Below, in pieces: positions 61,822 to 64,000 of a stretch of DNA of 64,000 nucleotides. The translations under genes were made by a program, and so were the position numbers. How positions within the stretch are numbered: position 1 is the first letter of the stretch; each line of letters starts with the position of its first letter. The notes below the pieces were generated by a model, which was not told where the DNA came from, did no database searches, and worked only from the letters and a program-made list of their open reading frames with translations. Where the stretch lies: the NCBI RefSeq assembly GCF_003626645.1, contig NZ_RBAM01000004.1, positions 1-64,000 on the forward strand, written 5' to 3'. This DNA comes from Streptomyces klenkii (GTDB taxonomy: Bacteria; Actinomycetota; Actinomycetes; Streptomycetales; Streptomycetaceae).

Positions 61822-62991
61822 TCAGGCAGCGTTCACCAGCTTCTCCACAGCCGAAATCACGGACTCTTCACGCTTGCAGAACGAGAAACGCACGAAATAG
61901 GGCGGCGCATCGGGGCGCAGATTGAAGGCGGCCGTCGGAATGGCCACCACCCCGGCGCGCGAGGGGAGTTCACGGCAGAATCGCACGCCGTCCGAGTACC
62001 CCCACGCGCGGATGTCCGCCTGGAGGAAATACCCCGCCTCCGCGCGGTAGGGGCGCAGACCGGCGCTCGCGAGCCCCCGGCTCAGCAGGTCGCGATTGCG
62101 CTGCAACGTGCTCCGCAGCTCCGCCGCCCACTCCTCCACGCCGTCCAGCATCCGCGCGAGCGCCTCCTGGTACGGCGCGCCCGAGGCGTAGGTGAGGAAC
62201 TGCTTCGCGGCCCCGACCGCCCGCACGAGCTCGGCGGGCCCGCACACCCAGCCGACCTTCCAGCCGGTCACGTTGAACGTCTTGCCTGCCGACGAGATGG
62301 TCAGCGTACGCTCGCGCATCCCCTCCAGTGCCGCGATCGTCGCGTGCCGCCCGCCGTCGTAGACGAGGTGCTCGTACACCTCGTCCGTCACCACCGTCAG
62401 GCCGTGCTCCCGGCACAGCGCGGCGATCTCGGCGAGCTCCTGCGCCGTGAAGACCTTGCCCGTCGGGTTGTGCGGGGTGTTGAGCATGAGCACCCGGGTG
62501 CGCGGGGTGACCGCCGCCCGCAGCGCGGCCGCGTCCAGCACGAAGACGTCGCCGTCCTCCGCGAGCGGCACGCCCACCACGCGCGCACCGGCGAAGCGGG
62601 CGCCCGCCGGGTAGGCGTCGTAGCAGGGGTCAAAGGCCAGCACCTCGTCGCCCGGGTCGCACAGCGCGAGCAGCGCCGCGGCGAGGGCCTCGGTCGCGCC
62701 CGTCGTCACCAGCACCTCGTCCTGCGGGTCGTACTCCAGTCCGTAGCGCCGGGACTGGTGAGCGGCGACCGCCTCGCGCAGCGCGGGGAAGCCCGCGGCG
62801 GGCGGGTACTGGTTGCTGCCCGCGAGGACCGCCGCCGAGACGTCCTTCAGCAGCACGGGCGGAGCGTCCAGTTCCGGCACGCCCTGGCCGAGGTTGACCG
62901 CGCCCGTGCGGCGGGCGAGCTCCGTCATCTCCGTGAAGACCGAGGTGCCGAGGCCCTGCACGCGGGCGGCGGGGCTCCAGTCCTTGTTCAT
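61822..62991 (-). CDS. Class I/II pyridoxal-phosphate aminotransferase
   Basis: 389 residues from the ATG at 62991. Fold type I motifs: NLGQGVPELDAPP (about 32-44), TTGATEALAAALLAL, NTPHNPTGKVF (about 164-174), TDEVYEHLVYDG and the Schiff-base Lys in TISSAGKTFNVTGWKVGWV (about 232-250). The SAGKTFNVTGWK form is typical of methionine/kynurenine/glutamine transaminases (YbdL-like). The kyn operon 12 kb away makes kynurenine a candidate substrate, without proof. Confidence 0.92.
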   Translation of the reverse strand: MNKDWSPAARVQGLGTSVFTEMTELARRTGAVNLGQGVPELDAPPVLLKDVSAAVLAGSNQYPPAAGFPALREAVAAHQSRRYGLEYDPQDEVLVTTGATEALAAALLALCDPGDEVLAFDPCYDAYPAGARFAGARVVGVPLAEDGDVFVLDAAALRAAVTPRTRVLMLNTPHNPTGKVFTAQELAEIAALCREHGLTVVTDEVYEHLVYDGGRHATIAALEGMRERTLTISSAGKTFNVTGWKVGWVCGPAELVRAVGAAKQFLTYASGAPYQEALARMLDGVEEWAAELRSTLQRNRDLLSRGLASAGLRPYRAEAGYFLQADIRAWGYSDGVRFCRELPSRAGVVAIPTAAFNLRPDAPPYFVRFSFCKREESVISAVEKLVNAA

Positions 62992-63016
62992 GCGAACCCA
63001 CTTCTGTCGGTGTTCC

Positions 63017-63052
63017 GAGGCTGCCTCGTCTGTCGGTTTCTGAGGCTGCCTC
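63017..63052. promoter_or_regulatory. Twin palindromes upstream of the aminotransferase gene
   Basis: GAGGCTGCCTC occurs at 63017-63027 and again at 63042-63052, each a perfect palindrome within a repeated TGTCGGT-containing unit of 25 bp. They lie 26 and 51 bp before the aminotransferase start, as tandem operator half-turn-related sites would. Confidence 0.6.
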
Positions 63053-63280
63053 ACCCTAGGCACGCGGCTGCGCGCGGGCACAGCACACCGTCCGCCGCGC
63101 ACCGCGCAGACACTCCGCGGTGCCCGCCGAGCGGGTGGAAGGCGCACCGCTTACGGGCGCTCCCGCTCGCGCGCGCGTGAGCTGCGCCGCAAGGTCGAAG
63201 GTGCAGTGGAGGCGCCCGCACCGGCGCCGAACAGGCCCAGAGGCCGAGGCCGAGAGGCCGAGGATGCCGGAGGTCCCCCC

Positions 63281-64000
63281 GTGTCAGCCGACACCGCCGT
63301 GCCCGTCCGGGCGCCGGAGCCGCGCCCCGCGTCCGGCAACGCCCGCGTCCGCCGCGTCGAGCGCGCGCGGGACGCCCTGCGCCGGGCGGCCCCCGCCCTC
63401 GCGTTCTACGCGGCGGCCCGGCTGACCGGCATGGCGATGATGGCCGCCTGGGCGTGGTGGATCGGCCGCCACCCGCGCACGCTGCTCGGCCACTCCTGGG
63501 ACGGCATCTGGTACGCGGGGATCGCCCGGCACGGCTACGGGCTGGTGCTGCCCTCGCCGACCACGCGCGGCGTCGTCTTCAACGACCTGGCGTTCTTCCC
63601 GCTCTTCCCCGGCCTCGTGCACGCCGTCTCCACCGTCACGCCGCTGACCGTCGTCAGCTCCGGCCTGGTCGTCGCCTGGCTGTCCGCCGGCGCCGCCGCA
63701 TGGGGCATCTACGCGCTCGGGGAGCGGCTGTACGGGCAGCTGTACGGGCGCAGGGCCGCGACGCTGCTCGTGGTGCTGTGGGGGCTGCTGCCGCACGCGA
63801 TCGTGCAGTCCATGGCGTACACCGAGCCGCTGATGACCGCCCTCGCGGTGTGGGCCCTGTACGCGCTGGTCACCGGCCGCCCGGTGTGGGCCGGGGCGCT
63901 CTCCCTGCTCGCCGGCGTCTCCCGGCCGAACGCGGTCGCCGTCGCCGCGGCCGTCGTCTGCTCCTGCGCGCTCCTGCTCCTGCGCGACCGGGACGCCCGT
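63281..64000 (+). CDS. GT-C mannosyltransferase-like membrane protein, 3' end beyond window
   Basis: 240 codons visible from the GTG at 63281, which has GGAGG 8 bases upstream. After a 40-residue Arg/Pro-rich cytosolic head, the first membrane segment (ALAFYAAARLTGMAMMAAWAW) leads to the exposed loop with HSWDGIWYAGIARHGYG, the Asp-containing catalytic loop of PIG-V-like GT-C enzymes that use dolichol- or polyprenyl-phosphate sugars. Three more membrane segments are visible, with a QSMAYTEPLMTAL loop (Glu of the second motif). Probable role in cell-envelope glycan or protein mannosylation. Confidence 0.82.
   Translation, partial: MSADTAVPVRAPEPRPASGNARVRRVERARDALRRAAPALAFYAAARLTGMAMMAAWAWWIGRHPRTLLGHSWDGIWYAGIARHGYGLVLPSPTTRGVVFNDLAFFPLFPGLVHAVSTVTPLTVVSSGLVVAWLSAGAAAWGIYALGERLYGQLYGRRAATLLVVLWGLLPHAIVQSMAYTEPLMTALAVWALYALVTGRPVWAGALSLLAGVSRPNAVAVAAAVVCSCALLLLRDRDAR

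Overview
The window is high-GC chromosomal DNA from a Streptomyces or very close relative. The evidence is the dense GC-rich coding with frequent GTG starts, BldC, the Lsr2-type protein beside purS, valine dehydrogenase, and many small Streptomyces-type proteins (DUF6274, DUF3073, DUF3151, DUF2617). Most genes are conserved core genes; I see no prophage, insertion sequence, CRISPR array or antibiotic cluster.

Layout. (1) 1-9.3 kb: 5' part of a DEAD-box RNA helicase with a repeated RDD/RGG-like tail, a lipoprotein, a small zincin, tRNA-Glu/Asp/Phe, the large helicase HrpA, a second tRNA-Asp, a DUF6274 protein and bldC. (2) 9.7-22.4 kb: an unknown protein, valine dehydrogenase, DUF3073, then purM and purF, a mycothiol-dependent isomerase-like protein, a TetR/MFS divergent pair, and purL-purQ-purS with a 33-codon micro-ORF between purQ and purL. 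(3) 22.6-30 kb: the Lsr2 paralogue (LsrL-type), three unusual tandem tRNA-Gly(UCC) genes and a normal tRNA-Gly(GCC), an ABC transporter plus DesK/DesR-like two-component operon, a duplicate tRNA-Gly(GCC), and an OmpR-family two-component pair. (4) 30-38 kb: purC, a dimethylformamidase-beta-like protein, a degenerate M48-like membrane protein, purD, an orphan SLATT protein and an unknown protein. (5) 38-47.7 kb: a GntR regulator, a class III aminotransferase, a cold-shock protein with a hairpin-rich leader, a Ser/Thr kinase, purA, a degenerate diacylglycerol-kinase-like protein and a NarL-type two-component pair. (6) 47.7-64 kb: kynurenine operon kynA-kynU-kynB, DUF3151, an MFS exporter, fba, pyrE (with a parS-like site in the palindrome that follows it), aldose epimerase, SRPBCC tail-anchored protein, an NAD(P)-binding reductase, a DsbA-like protein divergent from an AraC regulator, a membrane spermidine-synthase-like protein with DUF2617, a class I aminotransferase and the start of a GT-C mannosyltransferase.

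How the genes work together: purF, purL, purQ, purS, purM, purD and purC supply seven polypeptides of the route from PRPP to SAICAR, and purA starts the AMP branch. pyrE adds pyrimidine synthesis. kynA, kynB and kynU convert tryptophan to anthranilate. Regulation is carried by BldC, the Lsr2 paralogue, three two-component systems, a Ser/Thr kinase and TetR, GntR and AraC regulators.

The observations I consider most worth a second look are: the three tRNA-Gly(UCC) genes with coordinated D-loop/T-loop changes and a lost T-stem, which may be dedicated to the glycine bridge of peptidoglycan; the parS-like 14-mer inside a 40-bp perfect palindrome; the 150-bp tRNA-Gly direct repeats 4096 bp apart around an ABC/two-component cassette; and the purQ-purL micro-ORF that shares ATGA overlaps with both neighbours.
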